Shown here in pieces: positions 24,870-33,022 of a stretch of 64,000 bases of DNA. Under the pieces are notes generated by a model that ran no database searches, was not told the origin of the DNA, and was given only the letters and a program-made list of their open reading frames with translations. Source of the stretch: Companilactobacillus heilongjiangensis (GTDB lineage Bacteria; Bacillota; Bacilli; Lactobacillales; Lactobacillaceae); assembly GCF_000831645.3 (NCBI RefSeq), contig NZ_CP012559.1:310001-374000 (forward strand), in the 5' to 3' direction. A program made the translations under genes and the position numbers. How positions within the stretch are numbered: the first letter of the stretch is position 1; the number at the start of each line of letters is the position of its first letter.

Positions 24870-25523
24870 CTAACGGTAATAGCTGAAGCGTTTTTCTAAG
24901 ACTTTCAATGCCCATGTACAGATCAAAGTTAGTAGTAAATAAATGACACCGACCAAGACTAATGGAAGTAAAGTTACGTCACGTGAACTGGCAATGTTTC
25001 CGGCTCGCAACAAGTCGCCCAATCCAATTACGTAAACTAAAGATGAATCCTTGACCAAGTTGATGACTTCGTTACCAATTGAAGGAAGCACGATTTTGAC
25101 AACTTGAGGAATAATAATTTTTCTAATTGTTTGCCAGTAATTCAATCCAAGCACCTTAGCACCTTCGAATTGACCCTTGCTGATAGTTCCAAAACCACCA
25201 CGGAAGATTTCGGCAAAGTAAGCTGTATAGTTCAGGATGAAAGCGAAGAGTGCGGCGTCATATCTCTCGAAAACGATATGTGCGAATGGCATGTTTGGCA
25301 ATCCGTAGAATACGAAAATTAATTGCAAAAGTAATGGAGTTCCACGCATGACCCAAATATAAAATGATAACAACCAGCTGAGTGGTTTAAATTTGGAGCT
25401 GCGTCCGAGTGATACCAAGACCCCTAATGGCAATGAACAAATGATTGTCCAAAAGAAAACTTTTAATGTCATTGCTGTACCGCTTAATAATGACGGTAAA
25501 ATCTCAAAGATATAATTCATCAT
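24870..25523 (-). CDS. Amino-acid ABC transporter permease
   Basis: This is a 217-residue polar amino-acid permease of the HisM/GlnP type, with an EAA loop (IFRGGFGTISKGQFEGAKVLGL spans about residues 92-113). It has about five membrane segments. It is the first gene of the operon, with AGGGGAG ahead of the ATG and the T-box leader upstream. Confidence 0.92.
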   Translation of the reverse strand: MMNYIFEILPSLLSGTAMTLKVFFWTIICSLPLGVLVSLGRSSKFKPLSWLLSFYIWVMRGTPLLLQLIFVFYGLPNMPFAHIVFERYDAALFAFILNYTAYFAEIFRGGFGTISKGQFEGAKVLGLNYWQTIRKIIIPQVVKIVLPSIGNEVINLVKDSSLVYVIGLGDLLRAGNIASSRDVTLLPLVLVGVIYLLLTLICTWALKVLEKRFSYYR

Positions 25524-25550
25524 AATTTTTTCTCCCCTTTGTTAAATATA

Positions 25551-25918
25551 AAAAAAAGACGCCCGCTAGCAAATATGCTAGAGGACGTCTTGACGTGGTT
25601 CCACCTCGAGTTTGCCAATATCTCACGATACTGACCTCAGGAAGTTATTGTAAAAAGGTTCGCAAATAAACAAAAAACCCTCTTAGTCAAAAGACTAAGA
25701 GGGCGAATATTCGCGGTACCACCTCTGGTTACTAATATCTCACGATACTAGACTTATGAAGTTACAATAACTTCAGCTGTAACGGGGCTACCGAAATGAC
25801 CTACTTGTTTCAATCACTCAACTTACAGATGTGTTTCATCAAGGATCAGGTCAACTCACACCAACGTTGACTCTCTGGACTGATTTACTCGATTACTCTT
25901 CTGTCGTCGCTTTTTATA
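25551..25918 (-). promoter_or_regulatory. T-box leader with duplicated antiterminator/terminator module
   Basis: Read on the minus strand, a full T-box Stem I is followed by T-box sequence 1 (TGGTACCGCG, 25712-25721) and terminator 1 (CCCTCTTAGTC / GACTAAGAGGG plus Ts, 25672-25703). A second, shorter unit then repeats only the lower part: ATCGTGAGATATT, T-box sequence 2 (TGGAACCACG, 25594-25603) and terminator 2 (25551-25591). Stem I shows AGTA opposite GAAACACA (25830-25837), the usual specifier-loop partners. With the same spacing as in the trpS leader (GAA-A-TGG) the specifier is CAC (His, 25831-25833); one base earlier it would be ACA (Thr). The second unit has no Stem I of its own. Confidence 0.85.
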
Positions 25919-25940
25919 TTTGTTTTAAAATGTTGAAGTT

Positions 25941-25969
25941 ATCTTAATGCGGATTAAAACCAAAGTCAA
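25941..25969 (-). promoter_or_regulatory. Promoter of the T-box/ABC operon
   Basis: On the minus strand TTGACT (25964-25969) and TAAGAT (25941-25946) are separated by 17 bases, about 25 bases ahead of the T-box. The repeat of locus 5 starts 14 bases upstream of the -35 box. Confidence 0.75.
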
Positions 25970-25982
25970 GTTTTTTTTATTT

Positions 25983-26159
25983 TGCCGCCGGAGGCTGGCA
26001 GTAATTTAACTCGCTATGGGGACCGGCGTGAGCCAAGGTCTCACGCCTCGACTTTGAACTTTGCAAAGACCGCAAATTTCAAAGCTCGCCCCGTGGTGTA
26101 ACGGCTAAAGCCGTAACGCCACCTCCACAGCGTGTTAAATTACTGCCAGCCTCCGGCTA
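25983..26159 (+). repeat. Paired cloverleaf repeat, locus 5, L half
   Basis: P1 pairs GCCGGAGGCTGGCAGTAATT with AATTACTGCCAGCCTCCGGC. P2 is GGCGTGAG / CTCACGCC with the short CCAAGGT loop, P3 is CTTTGAA / TTCAAAG, and P4 is GTGGTGTAACGGC / GCCGTAACGCCAC. The outer GTTGAAG motif is missing here. Confidence 0.9.
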
Positions 26160-26408
26160 TTTTATTGGCGTTCTGCAATGTTAATGATATTTGTTTACGT
26201 ATCGGTAGGTAAATTGATATTATATCAGTGAATTTTTTTCTAATTGTTATTAAATATTTAGAATTATTTTATTTTTAAACGACAGGATCTGAAATTTGTA
26301 ATCAATAGTTTAGTTCAATTAAGTTTCTCCTCGTGAAACTCAATAGATTTGAGTTATTTATATGTTTAATAATTGCAGAATATCAAATATCTGAATCAAA
26401 AAATACAC

Positions 26409-26590
26409 GAGCCGGAGGGTGAGAGGGAGTCCAAATGCCATGAAAGTGTTGTTAGAACAGTGCTTTTCTGTTCTTACAACACTGACGTATTTTGAGATTC
26501 GCGAACCTTGCGAAGCTCAAAATCGAGGCGCGAGACCTTGGCTCGCACCGGTCGCATGGCTTGTAGACTCCCTCACCCCCTCCGGCGGCA
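26409..26590 (-). repeat. Paired cloverleaf repeat, locus 5, R half
   Basis: P1 pairs GGAGGGTGAGAGGGAGTC with GACTCCCTCACCCCCTCC (one mismatch). P4 is a perfect GTGTTGTTAGAACAG / CTGTTCTTACAACAC hairpin. P3 is TTTTGAGATTCGC / GCGAAGCTCAAAA. It ends 3 bases before the -35 box of the padR-like promoter. The spacer from 26160 is AT-rich and shows no gene. Confidence 0.9.
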
Positions 26591-26593
26591 AAC

Positions 26594-26655
26594 TTGACAT
26601 AGCATATACTTTATAATATATTGTTAATGAAAACATATTATACGACGTATAATAT
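26594..26655 (+). promoter_or_regulatory. Promoter and PadR-type operator
   Basis: TTGACA (26594-26599) and TATATT (26617-26622) are 17 bases apart. Just downstream lies an inverted repeat with perfect 10-bp arms ATATTATACG and CGTATAATAT around a single A (26635-26655). It sits between the promoter and the PadR gene, as expected for autorepression. Confidence 0.75.
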
Positions 26656-26674
26656 TGAGAAACGAGGAGATAAT

Positions 26675-26992
26675 ATGGCAATTCAAGTTTCGACTGAGAT
26701 TCTTGAGGGTTCAGTTTTAGCTCTGTTGACCAAAGAGGATTACTACGGTTATGCGATTACTAGGGAAATCAAGAAAGTTTTTCCCATATCAGAATCAACT
26801 ATGTATCCCATCTTGCGTCGCCTGAAAAAAGAGGATTGGTTGAGTACCTACGATGAGGCCTATGAAGGTCGGAATCGTCGCTACTATAAGATTACCGATC
26901 AGGGTCTAAGACGTTTGGATGAAATCAGAGGCAATTGGCAAGAATTAAAGGCAGCTACGGATGCTATCTTGGAGGGGAATAATGAAGAATAA
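26675..26992 (+). CDS. PadR-family transcriptional regulator
   Basis: This 105-residue winged-helix protein fits the small PadR-s2 type: ILEGSVLALLTKEDYYGYAI, then SESTMYPILRRLKKEDWL as recognition helix and GRNRRYYKITDQG as wing. The ATG at 26675 follows CGAGGAG; the frame runs further upstream without a Shine-Dalgarno site. It overlaps the DUF1700-like gene by 11 bp. PadR proteins next to DUF1700/DUF4097 genes often respond to envelope stress or membrane-active compounds, so an envelope role is likely. Confidence 0.92.
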   Translation: MAIQVSTEILEGSVLALLTKEDYYGYAITREIKKVFPISESTMYPILRRLKKEDWLSTYDEAYEGRNRRYYKITDQGLRRLDEIRGNWQELKAATDAILEGNNEE

Positions 26993-27644
26993 AGCGATTG
27001 ATACTTATATTGATGAATTTGAAATATATTTACATCAATTAAGTGATAAAGAAAAACAAGATGTGCTTGAATTTTATCGAGAATATATCATTGATGCTAA
27101 TTTACAATCATCAGATGCCATTATTAATGAGTTGGGAACACCAAAACATTTGGCACGTAAGGTTTTGGCAGACTATTCGATTAAGATGTCAGAGGAAAAT
27201 TATCAAAGTGTCGATAATGGACAGATGACAGGCAATCAACGTTTTTCCAAAAATTTGAAAATGATTGGCTTAGTTATCTTGGCGTTAATGGCATCACCAG
27301 TGGCAATTATGATTGCTGTTATATTGATTCCATTAATTGTCTTGTTCTTAGGTTTAGGAGTTTTGTTCATTCTTCTATTCCTATTCATGGTCGCCATGTC
27401 AGTAGTCGGCGGAATTGGAGCTATCTTTATCGGATTATCGGTTATGTTCCAATCATTTGCGACAACAGTTTTCTATGTTGGTGTCGGACTATTGATTCTA
27501 GGTGTCGACTTCTTCATCATTCCAATCATCATTGCATTACTCAAATGGTTCTTCAGTGTCATCGTGATTTTCTTCCGTTGGTTAGGTAAAAAGATGTTAC
27601 GTGGAAGAAAAACTCCAATGAAGGGGGAAAAAGAAAATGCGTAA
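26982..27644 (+). CDS. DUF1700 (HAAS) domain membrane protein
   Basis: This 220-residue protein starts with the helical HAAS module (YLHQLSDKEKQDVLEFYREY) and continues into several membrane segments from about residue 88 on. The ATG at 26982 follows GGAGGGG. HAAS proteins usually pair with PadR regulators and a DUF4097 protein, exactly the order seen here. The molecular role is unknown. Confidence 0.88.
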   Translation: MKNKAIDTYIDEFEIYLHQLSDKEKQDVLEFYREYIIDANLQSSDAIINELGTPKHLARKVLADYSIKMSEENYQSVDNGQMTGNQRFSKNLKMIGLVILALMASPVAIMIAVILIPLIVLFLGLGVLFILLFLFMVAMSVVGGIGAIFIGLSVMFQSFATTVFYVGVGLLILGVDFFIIPIIIALLKWFFSVIVIFFRWLGKKMLRGRKTPMKGEKENA

Positions 27645-28569
27645 GTATTTCGTGACGGGATTTTATTTATTGATTGCCGGTGGCTTATTATTACTAGGTG
27701 GAATCCTAATGGGCGCCAATCGTTCAGTTGTTTGGGATCACGGTTTCAAGGTGGCTCAAGTTAAAAATGAGACTTATCCGTTATCTGACTTTGACAATAT
27801 TTACGTTGAAGGCCGAGATACTGATATCAATATTAAGTTTGGTGACCGTTATAAGATTCATATCGATGGTGATAAGTCTCAAGCCCCAACTTATAGTGTT
27901 AAAGATGGTACTTTGACAGTGAATGGCAGCGACAAAAAGGGACGTGTAGGTGTTGACGTTTTAGGACGTGAAAAAGTAACCATCACCATTCCAATGAATA
28001 AAACTTTAGATAACGTTGATTTAAGAACTGCTAATAGCAAAATTCGTATCAGTGATGTAACGATAAATAATTTGATTAAAACCGCTAAAGATATGGATTA
28101 TGATGCCGATATGTCGCTGAATGATGTAACGATACATAACGCCAAAAAGATTGATTTATATAACGCTGACTTTGAATTGAAAAATTCTAATATTACAAAT
28201 CTTTCATTGACTGCCAGCGCACATTCAGAAATTGAAGCAGAAAATGCAACACTAAAAAATCCTAGTATTAATTTGGATCAATCCAGTTTGGACGTTGATG
28301 AATCAAATATTGATTCAATGAAGGTTTTTGTTAATCATGGAAAAGTTGAAATAGAAAAATCTGTCTTTATGAACAATAATCAAGTTAGACTGTTGAATAC
28401 TAGCCGTTTTGAAGGTGAGAAGTTGACTGTTGACGGATTAAAACTCAATACGGATAAAGGTGTTGTTCGTTATTTCGATAAGAGTTATGGAACTAGTTTT
28501 GAAAATAAAACTGATGCCACTAACTTGCTTGACGTAAAAGCTACTAAAGGAACGATTACAGTTAAGTAG
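27637..28569 (+). CDS. DUF4097-family beta-helix-like protein
   Basis: This 310-residue protein has one N-terminal membrane segment (residues about 5-25) and a long part rich in short beta-strand repeats (for example DNVDLRTANSKIRISDVTI), the DUF4097/adhesin-like pattern. It is likely anchored in the membrane with the repeats outside. It overlaps the DUF1700-like gene by 8 bp and closes the padR operon. Confidence 0.85.
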   Translation: MRKYFVTGFYLLIAGGLLLLGGILMGANRSVVWDHGFKVAQVKNETYPLSDFDNIYVEGRDTDINIKFGDRYKIHIDGDKSQAPTYSVKDGTLTVNGSDKKGRVGVDVLGREKVTITIPMNKTLDNVDLRTANSKIRISDVTINNLIKTAKDMDYDADMSLNDVTIHNAKKIDLYNADFELKNSNITNLSLTASAHSEIEAENATLKNPSINLDQSSLDVDESNIDSMKVFVNHGKVEIEKSVFMNNNQVRLLNTSRFEGEKLTVDGLKLNTDKGVVRYFDKSYGTSFENKTDATNLLDVKATKGTITVK

Positions 28570-28626
28570 ATTAGGTTGTTGTAGTCATCTTTGTTATAAT
28601 GGCGTTATCTATTGTGAGGGATATTG

Positions 28627-29421
28627 ATGAATACTAACTTTAATCGAATATCTGCCATAGAAATTCGTCGTGAGGCTCACAGAGCTTTTCGAAAAGATAT
28701 TAAAGGAAATATTTCTTTAAATGTAATTCCAATCTTATTGAGATTCTTGGCAGTGTTTTTTGGAACAAAACTTTATACTTCTTGGATGGCTAATCTGAAC
28801 GTTAATTTGGCCGATCCAAATCAGACAAGTCAACGCTTAGCCGAAATTTCGTCTAACATGGCGAATGATCCAAGTTCAGTTGATAAATATATGTTAACTT
28901 TAACGCCACAGACAAGTGTTATTGTCTACGCTTTTATGTTCTTCTTTATCATGGCTTGTGTTGGAGTTTCCTATACAGTACTTGATAAATTACGAAATCC
29001 AGATTATCAAATCAATGCTTTACGTGACAGTTTGCAGGCTTTCTCGGGACGTTATTTCTTCCCAATGATTTTCATTACAGCACTGTTTGGACTATTTCTG
29101 GAAGCAGGGTTTATGTTGTATTTCATTCCAGGTGTCTGGTTCCTGTTGATTTTTTCACAAGTATTCTTAGTATTTAAGGATGATGTTGAGAGTCAACAAG
29201 GTAAGTGGTCATTACGAATGGCATTTTCAACTTTTAGTCGTAGTTCAATTTTGATGCGAGGTTATAAGTGGACGTACTTTTCATTGTGCTTAGAATTTTT
29301 CTTCTGGGAAATTTTGAACGCTATGACGCATGAATTATTGTCCGTTTGGTTACAGCCTTACGAGCAATTAACAATGACAGTCTTTTATCAAAAAGTTTTA
29401 GAGAATAATCAACAAAAATAA
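28627..29421 (+). CDS. DUF975-family integral membrane protein
   Basis: This 264-residue membrane protein begins with a soluble stretch (IEIRREAHRAFRKDIKGN) that fits DUF975, then four to six membrane segments. The ATG at 28627 has GAGGG 6 bases upstream; TTG at 28624 is too close. A TATAAT at 28601-28606 suggests its own promoter although the -35 box is weak. The role is unknown. Confidence 0.82.
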   Translation: MNTNFNRISAIEIRREAHRAFRKDIKGNISLNVIPILLRFLAVFFGTKLYTSWMANLNVNLADPNQTSQRLAEISSNMANDPSSVDKYMLTLTPQTSVIVYAFMFFFIMACVGVSYTVLDKLRNPDYQINALRDSLQAFSGRYFFPMIFITALFGLFLEAGFMLYFIPGVWFLLIFSQVFLVFKDDVESQQGKWSLRMAFSTFSRSSILMRGYKWTYFSLCLEFFFWEILNAMTHELLSVWLQPYEQLTMTVFYQKVLENNQQK

Positions 29422-29426
29422 TATCT

Positions 29427-29467
29427 TAGTTCTGATGAATATATTTTTATTCATTGGGACTTTTTTT
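29427..29467 (+). terminator. Intrinsic terminator
   Basis: AGTTCTGATGAATA pairs with TATTCATTGGGACT (two mismatches or wobbles), followed by seven Ts. The repeat at 29476 starts just behind. Confidence 0.8.
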
Positions 29468-29475
29468 GTTTGTGT

Positions 29476-29666
29476 ATTGAAGTATGCCGCCACCGGGTGC
29501 AAGTGATTTGGGCTGGCTGTGGGGACCGGTTCGAGCCAAAGAGCGGTCTCGAACCTCGCTTTTGAGCCTTGCAAAACCGGCAAGTCTCAAAAGTCGTCCC
29601 GTAGTATGAGTGCTTACGCACTTATACTACCTTCACGGCTAGCCCAATCACTTGCACCCGGTGGCT
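29476..29666 (+). repeat. Paired cloverleaf repeat, locus 6, L half
   Basis: It starts ATTGAAGTATGCCGCC. P1 pairs CACCGGGTGCAAGTGATT with AATCACTTGCACCCGGTG. P2 is GGTTCGAG / CTCGAACC and P4 is GTAGTATGAGTGC / GCACTTATACTAC, which is paired although nearly every base differs from other copies. Confidence 0.92.
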
Positions 29667-29869
29667 GGGTTTGTTTATAGACTTGAATGGTTAGTTATCT
29701 TCAAAAAAACTTGAGTTAATGGTTGATTGGAATTTTGTAAATGATTGTTTTTTGTTCGTTATAACGGTGGTATAAATTTTCAATTGTTGATTATGTTAGA
29801 TTCATTAGTATGTAAATCATGAATGAGTATTTTAAATTGTGTCTGGGTAATTCATCAGATAAAAAAATC

Positions 29870-29904
29870 TAGCGGAACTACATTACTGCCCACCGGAAGC
29901 GGCA
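29870..29904 (-). repeat. Paired cloverleaf repeat, locus 6, R half (remnant)
   Basis: Only the two ends remain: TAGCGG at the inner side and CCACCGGAAGCGGCA at the outer side, with the whole cloverleaf deleted in between. The spacer from 29667 is AT-rich without a gene. Confidence 0.6.
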
Positions 29905-29911
29905 ACAAAAA

Positions 29912-29944
29912 AAAAGAAGCTCAGCTTTTTGCCGAACTTCTTTA
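29912..29944 (-). terminator. Intrinsic terminator of the DtxR-type gene
   Basis: On the minus strand AAGAAGTTCGGC pairs with GCTGAGCTTCTT, followed by a long T run, just behind the regulator gene. Confidence 0.8.
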
Positions 29945-29946
29945 AT

Positions 29947-30597
29947 TTATCTATTTTCAACGAAGATATAATCGATAGCTTTTGCACCGATTGTAATGTT
30001 GGTACCATCAGCTTTGCGAACTACTAATGAATTATCAAACTTCTCATGTTTAATAATTTCTATGGTATCGTCAATTTCCAAATTTAGACTTCCAAAATAT
30101 TGTAGGAAGTCATAATTATCGGATACTCTGACGATTTGAACTTTGGCACCATCTGGCACCATACTTAGTAGTTTATCATCGGCATCAGTTTCACCTTGGC
30201 CGTTTCCGGGGATAATTCCACCATGTGGGCAACGTTGTGGATGATCTAGAAAATCATTCAGGTGATCAACTAGGTCGTCATCTGATGAATGTTCTAGGGC
30301 ATCGGCGTTATGGTGTACGTTATCAACGGGATATTTAAGCTTCTCATGCAAAAAGACTTCCCATAATCTATGCGTGCGGACTAGTTTTTCGGAAACTTTA
30401 TTCCCTTTAGGAGTCAACACGATTTTGTTATATGGTGAGTGTGTTAAATAGCCTTCACTAGCCAACGCATTCAACATTTCTGTTACTGATGGGGCGGAAA
30501 CATTCATGATTTCGGAGATGCGTTTGTTAGTTATTTTGGTAAAGTCATAATTTAGTTCATATATAGTTTTTAAATAATTTTCTTTGTTAGGGGACAA
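29947..30597 (-). CDS. DtxR/MntR-family metal-dependent regulator
   Basis: This 216-residue protein has an N-terminal winged helix (TNKRISEIMNVSAPSVTEMLNAL), a dimerisation and metal-binding domain with HHNADALEHSSDD and RCPHGG, and a C-terminal FeoA/SH3-like domain from about residue 145. The layout is that of IdeR/SloR/MntR-type repressors that use manganese or iron. The TTG at 30597 has only a weak AAAGG upstream. A direct repeat GGCTAAG ... GGTTAAG (30612-30637 on the plus strand, read as complement) lies between -10 box and start and could be its own operator. No metal transporter is adjacent. Confidence 0.88.
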   Translation of the reverse strand: MSPNKENYLKTIYELNYDFTKITNKRISEIMNVSAPSVTEMLNALASEGYLTHSPYNKIVLTPKGNKVSEKLVRTHRLWEVFLHEKLKYPVDNVHHNADALEHSSDDDLVDHLNDFLDHPQRCPHGGIIPGNGQGETDADDKLLSMVPDGAKVQIVRVSDNYDFLQYFGSLNLEIDDTIEIIKHEKFDNSLVVRKADGTNITIGAKAIDYIFVENR

Positions 30598-30713
30598 TTT
30601 TACAACCTTTCGCTTAACCTAATAATATTCTTAGCCTTTCTATTATAGCGCATATCATTCAACTTTGATAATGGATAATGTTAAAATATTTTTGAGGAGA
30701 GGAGGGGATATTT

Positions 30714-31235
30714 ATGAGTGAACCAAAGCGTCGTTTTGACTGGTTCGGTTTTATTATTGGGCTGATTTCTTTATACGCCGGATATTTAGTTATTTGGTAT
30801 CCATTGAAGAGTTTATCGACTCTGGCCGTAATTTTTGGGGTCTTCGTTATTTTGCGTGGAGTTTATCAATTGTGGTTTGGATCACAGATGACAAGATTTC
30901 TAGGCGTTCGCAGTGGTTGGACGATTTTTGGAGCCGTTGTTAATATTATTATTGGTATTATTTTTATTTCTCACCTGAATGTGGGAGTCGCAGTAATCGT
31001 CTATATGTTTGCCATCTGGTTCTTGATAGATGCTATTTTCCAAATTTTAACATCACGTTTCTACCACTTCTTTGGGAAAAAGTATTACATCTTGATTGTG
31101 ATTTTAGCTTGCTTGAACTTGCTATTCGCTATCATTTTGTTATTCAATCCAGTTTTGGCCGGTAGTTTCATCGTCTTCATGTTGGCATTTTTCTTCTTTG
31201 CCACCGGAATTTCCGAAATTATCGAAGCATTTTAA
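30714..31235 (+). CDS. HdeD-family (DUF308) membrane protein
   Basis: This 173-residue protein has six hydrophobic segments in three pairs, the HdeD/DUF308 pattern, with conserved-looking glycine pairs (GVFVILRGVYQLWFG). The ATG follows a long GGAGAGGAGGGG. Acid-resistance functions are known for E. coli HdeD but are not established for Gram-positive members. Confidence 0.85.
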   Translation: MSEPKRRFDWFGFIIGLISLYAGYLVIWYPLKSLSTLAVIFGVFVILRGVYQLWFGSQMTRFLGVRSGWTIFGAVVNIIIGIIFISHLNVGVAVIVYMFAIWFLIDAIFQILTSRFYHFFGKKYYILIVILACLNLLFAIILLFNPVLAGSFIVFMLAFFFFATGISEIIEAF

Positions 31236-31288
31236 TTAAAAGCATTTTCTACGTTTAGGAAATTTGCTAAAATGTAGAAAGTGTTTAC

Positions 31289-31362
31289 GCCGTCTTAGCT
31301 CAGATAGGTAGAGCATCACCATGGTAAGGTGGGGGTCGTCGGTTCAAATCCGATAGACGGCT
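31289..31362 (+). tRNA. tRNA-Thr (GGT anticodon)
   Basis: A full cloverleaf is visible: acceptor GCCGTCT / AGACGGC, D arm with GCTCAGAT-GGTAGAGC, anticodon stem TCACC / GGTGG with loop ATGGTAA (anticodon GGT), and T arm GTCGG-TTCAAAT-CCGAT. The discriminator base is T (U73). CCA is not encoded. It stands alone with its own terminator. Confidence 0.95.
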
Positions 31363-31388
31363 TAATGAATGATGTATATAGTGCAGTT

Positions 31389-31430
31389 AATAGATGTGGG
31401 CTGGCAATGGTACCCATCTATTTTTTTACG
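31389..31430 (+). terminator. Terminator after tRNA-Thr
   Basis: ATAGATGTGGG pairs with CCCATCTAT (two bases bulged), followed by seven Ts. Confidence 0.7.
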
Positions 31431-31462
31431 CAAAAAAACGGTCTGCGTTAGTTAGACCGTCA
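31431..31462 (-). terminator. Terminator of the DUF1828-like operon
   Basis: On the minus strand ACGGTCT / AGACCGT forms a hairpin followed by seven Ts, 10 bases behind the stop codon. Confidence 0.8.
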
Positions 31463-31471
31463 AATTGTGCG

Positions 31472-32242
31472 TCAATTTCTCAGCTTTAAAATCGTTTCTT
31501 TATTACTCCATGGAATTATATCCAAGCCACGTATTTGCGCAATGTTTTTAGTTTTGTCTGAAATACTATTGTCGATATCGTTAAAAACAACTGAATAATT
31601 CATATTATTTTTTTTGTAATCGATATTTCCCCTTAAATCTTCAAACGTAACAATCTCTGCAGAGATTCTTTGGAAATCTGCATTATTCAGTATTTGAATT
31701 AATTGTAAGGGCCTGCTTTTTGATTTTCCGATTGCATATGAAATTTTATAAGTATTTCCACTGCCTCCAGTTACAGGGTAATTAGGTAATCCTTTGAATT
31801 CTTTATCGTCAAAGTAACTCATAACATCTTCAAAGAATAAATTTTTAACATTACTTTTACGAGTCATTAATAAATCATCAATTCTCAGAATGGTTTGAAT
31901 TAATGACTGTTTCATTATTGGAAAGTCTTCTTTTTTACCATTGATCTTTAAGACTTGATCAGAAGTTAATTGGACTTTAAAGGATTGAAGAATATCTTTT
32001 ATAATTCTTAATCGTACATTACTATTGATATCGATACCCAGCAAAACTAAATCATTAAGGGTATTCCCATCATCAGATAGTTGAATTTCATTATCATCGA
32101 TTTGAGAAACATATATCGCTATTCGATCCCCGATAATATTTGTAAAAGGAGTCATTATTTCATCGCCATCGTCAAATGATTTAATTGAATATTTAGTTTT
32201 CATCCATTGTATATAATCGTTTATCCATTTGTCAGTGTTCAT
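31472..32242 (-). CDS. DUF1828/DUF1829-like protein
   Basis: This 256-residue soluble protein appears to have the DUF1828 module first (residues about 25-120, with DGDEIMTPFTN and IQLSDDGNTLNDLVLLGI) and a DUF1829-like module after it. I recall such proteins from lactobacilli, phages and plasmids, often beside small hypothetical genes. It lies 28 bp behind the DUF6978-like gene, forming a two-gene operon next to tRNA-Thr. Function is unknown; the genomic style fits an accessory defence or toxin-antitoxin-like pair, which is inference. Its lysine- and asparagine-rich make-up differs from the surrounding genes. Confidence 0.7.
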   Translation of the reverse strand: MNTDKWINDYIQWMKTKYSIKSFDDGDEIMTPFTNIIGDRIAIYVSQIDDNEIQLSDDGNTLNDLVLLGIDINSNVRLRIIKDILQSFKVQLTSDQVLKINGKKEDFPIMKQSLIQTILRIDDLLMTRKSNVKNLFFEDVMSYFDDKEFKGLPNYPVTGGSGNTYKISYAIGKSKSRPLQLIQILNNADFQRISAEIVTFEDLRGNIDYKKNNMNYSVVFNDIDNSISDKTKNIAQIRGLDIIPWSNKETILKLRN

Positions 32243-32270
32243 GATTAATTCCTCCTTTCAAGTAAGTATA

Positions 32271-32717
32271 TTATACAAAATCAGCAGTGATTTGTACGTC
32301 AGATAGGTCTACATTAATAAATTTTAGAAATAAGGTAAAATCTTCTACAACATTGTCTAAATTATTTATGCAATCTTTCAATTGATCAGGTAGTTCGTCC
32401 TTAGACAAAACCGTTTGATTAATTATAGAATCTCCGCCATTAAAGATATGGAGGTGGGGTGTAGGAATATCGTCATGATCCGTTCCGATTATATCAAATC
32501 TCATCATCGGCCCATGTGACTTAGAATTAAGTATTATTGTTAGCTTGTTTTTATTTACATGCCCTGTCCGTGCAACTATACTATCAAATTTTTCTTTTGA
32601 GGTGAATTTTCCCTTTACTTTAAAATATTTTTGTAATCCTTTGGCGGGAACAGCTAGTAAATTAAGTTCAGAATCTTTCTCAAGATTCTTTAATTTTGAA
32701 AAATCATTTTTTTCCAT
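32271..32717 (-). CDS. DUF6978-like hypothetical protein
   Basis: This 148-residue soluble protein has a central segment MMRFDIIGTDHDDIPTPHLH, which looks like a conserved histidine/aspartate-rich core. I associate it with the DUF6978 family, from memory only. The ATG follows GAGGAG. It is the first gene of an operon with the DUF1828/1829-like gene. No function is known to me. Confidence 0.6.
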   Translation of the reverse strand: MEKNDFSKLKNLEKDSELNLLAVPAKGLQKYFKVKGKFTSKEKFDSIVARTGHVNKNKLTIILNSKSHGPMMRFDIIGTDHDDIPTPHLHIFNGGDSIINQTVLSKDELPDQLKDCINNLDNVVEDFTLFLKFINVDLSDVQITADFV

Positions 32718-33022
32718 GATTAGTTCTCCTCAAAAATATAATTTGCATATTCATTATATATTGAACATACGAGGAATACATCTTTATAACGGGAAAATAC
32801 TTGTATTGTGGGAATTAAATGGTTCATTATCCACTAATGCTGTCTTTAATAGATAGTTAAGTGATTAAAGATTTGAAAGCAGGAGATAGAACATACCTCT
32901 TGAGTAACTTGATATATGGTAAATAAAGTAGTCTTTATAAATGTGAAGTATTACCGAAGAGCATAATAAGACTACCAGATAATGCTTCCATACTTTTTTG
33001 TTTTTTAATACATTATTTATTA
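32718..33022. other. Intergenic stretch without recognisable gene
   Basis: This 305-bp AT-rich gap must hold the promoter of the DUF6978-like operon. I see no repeat of the cloverleaf family, no strong hairpin and no supported gene in it. Confidence 0.5.
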
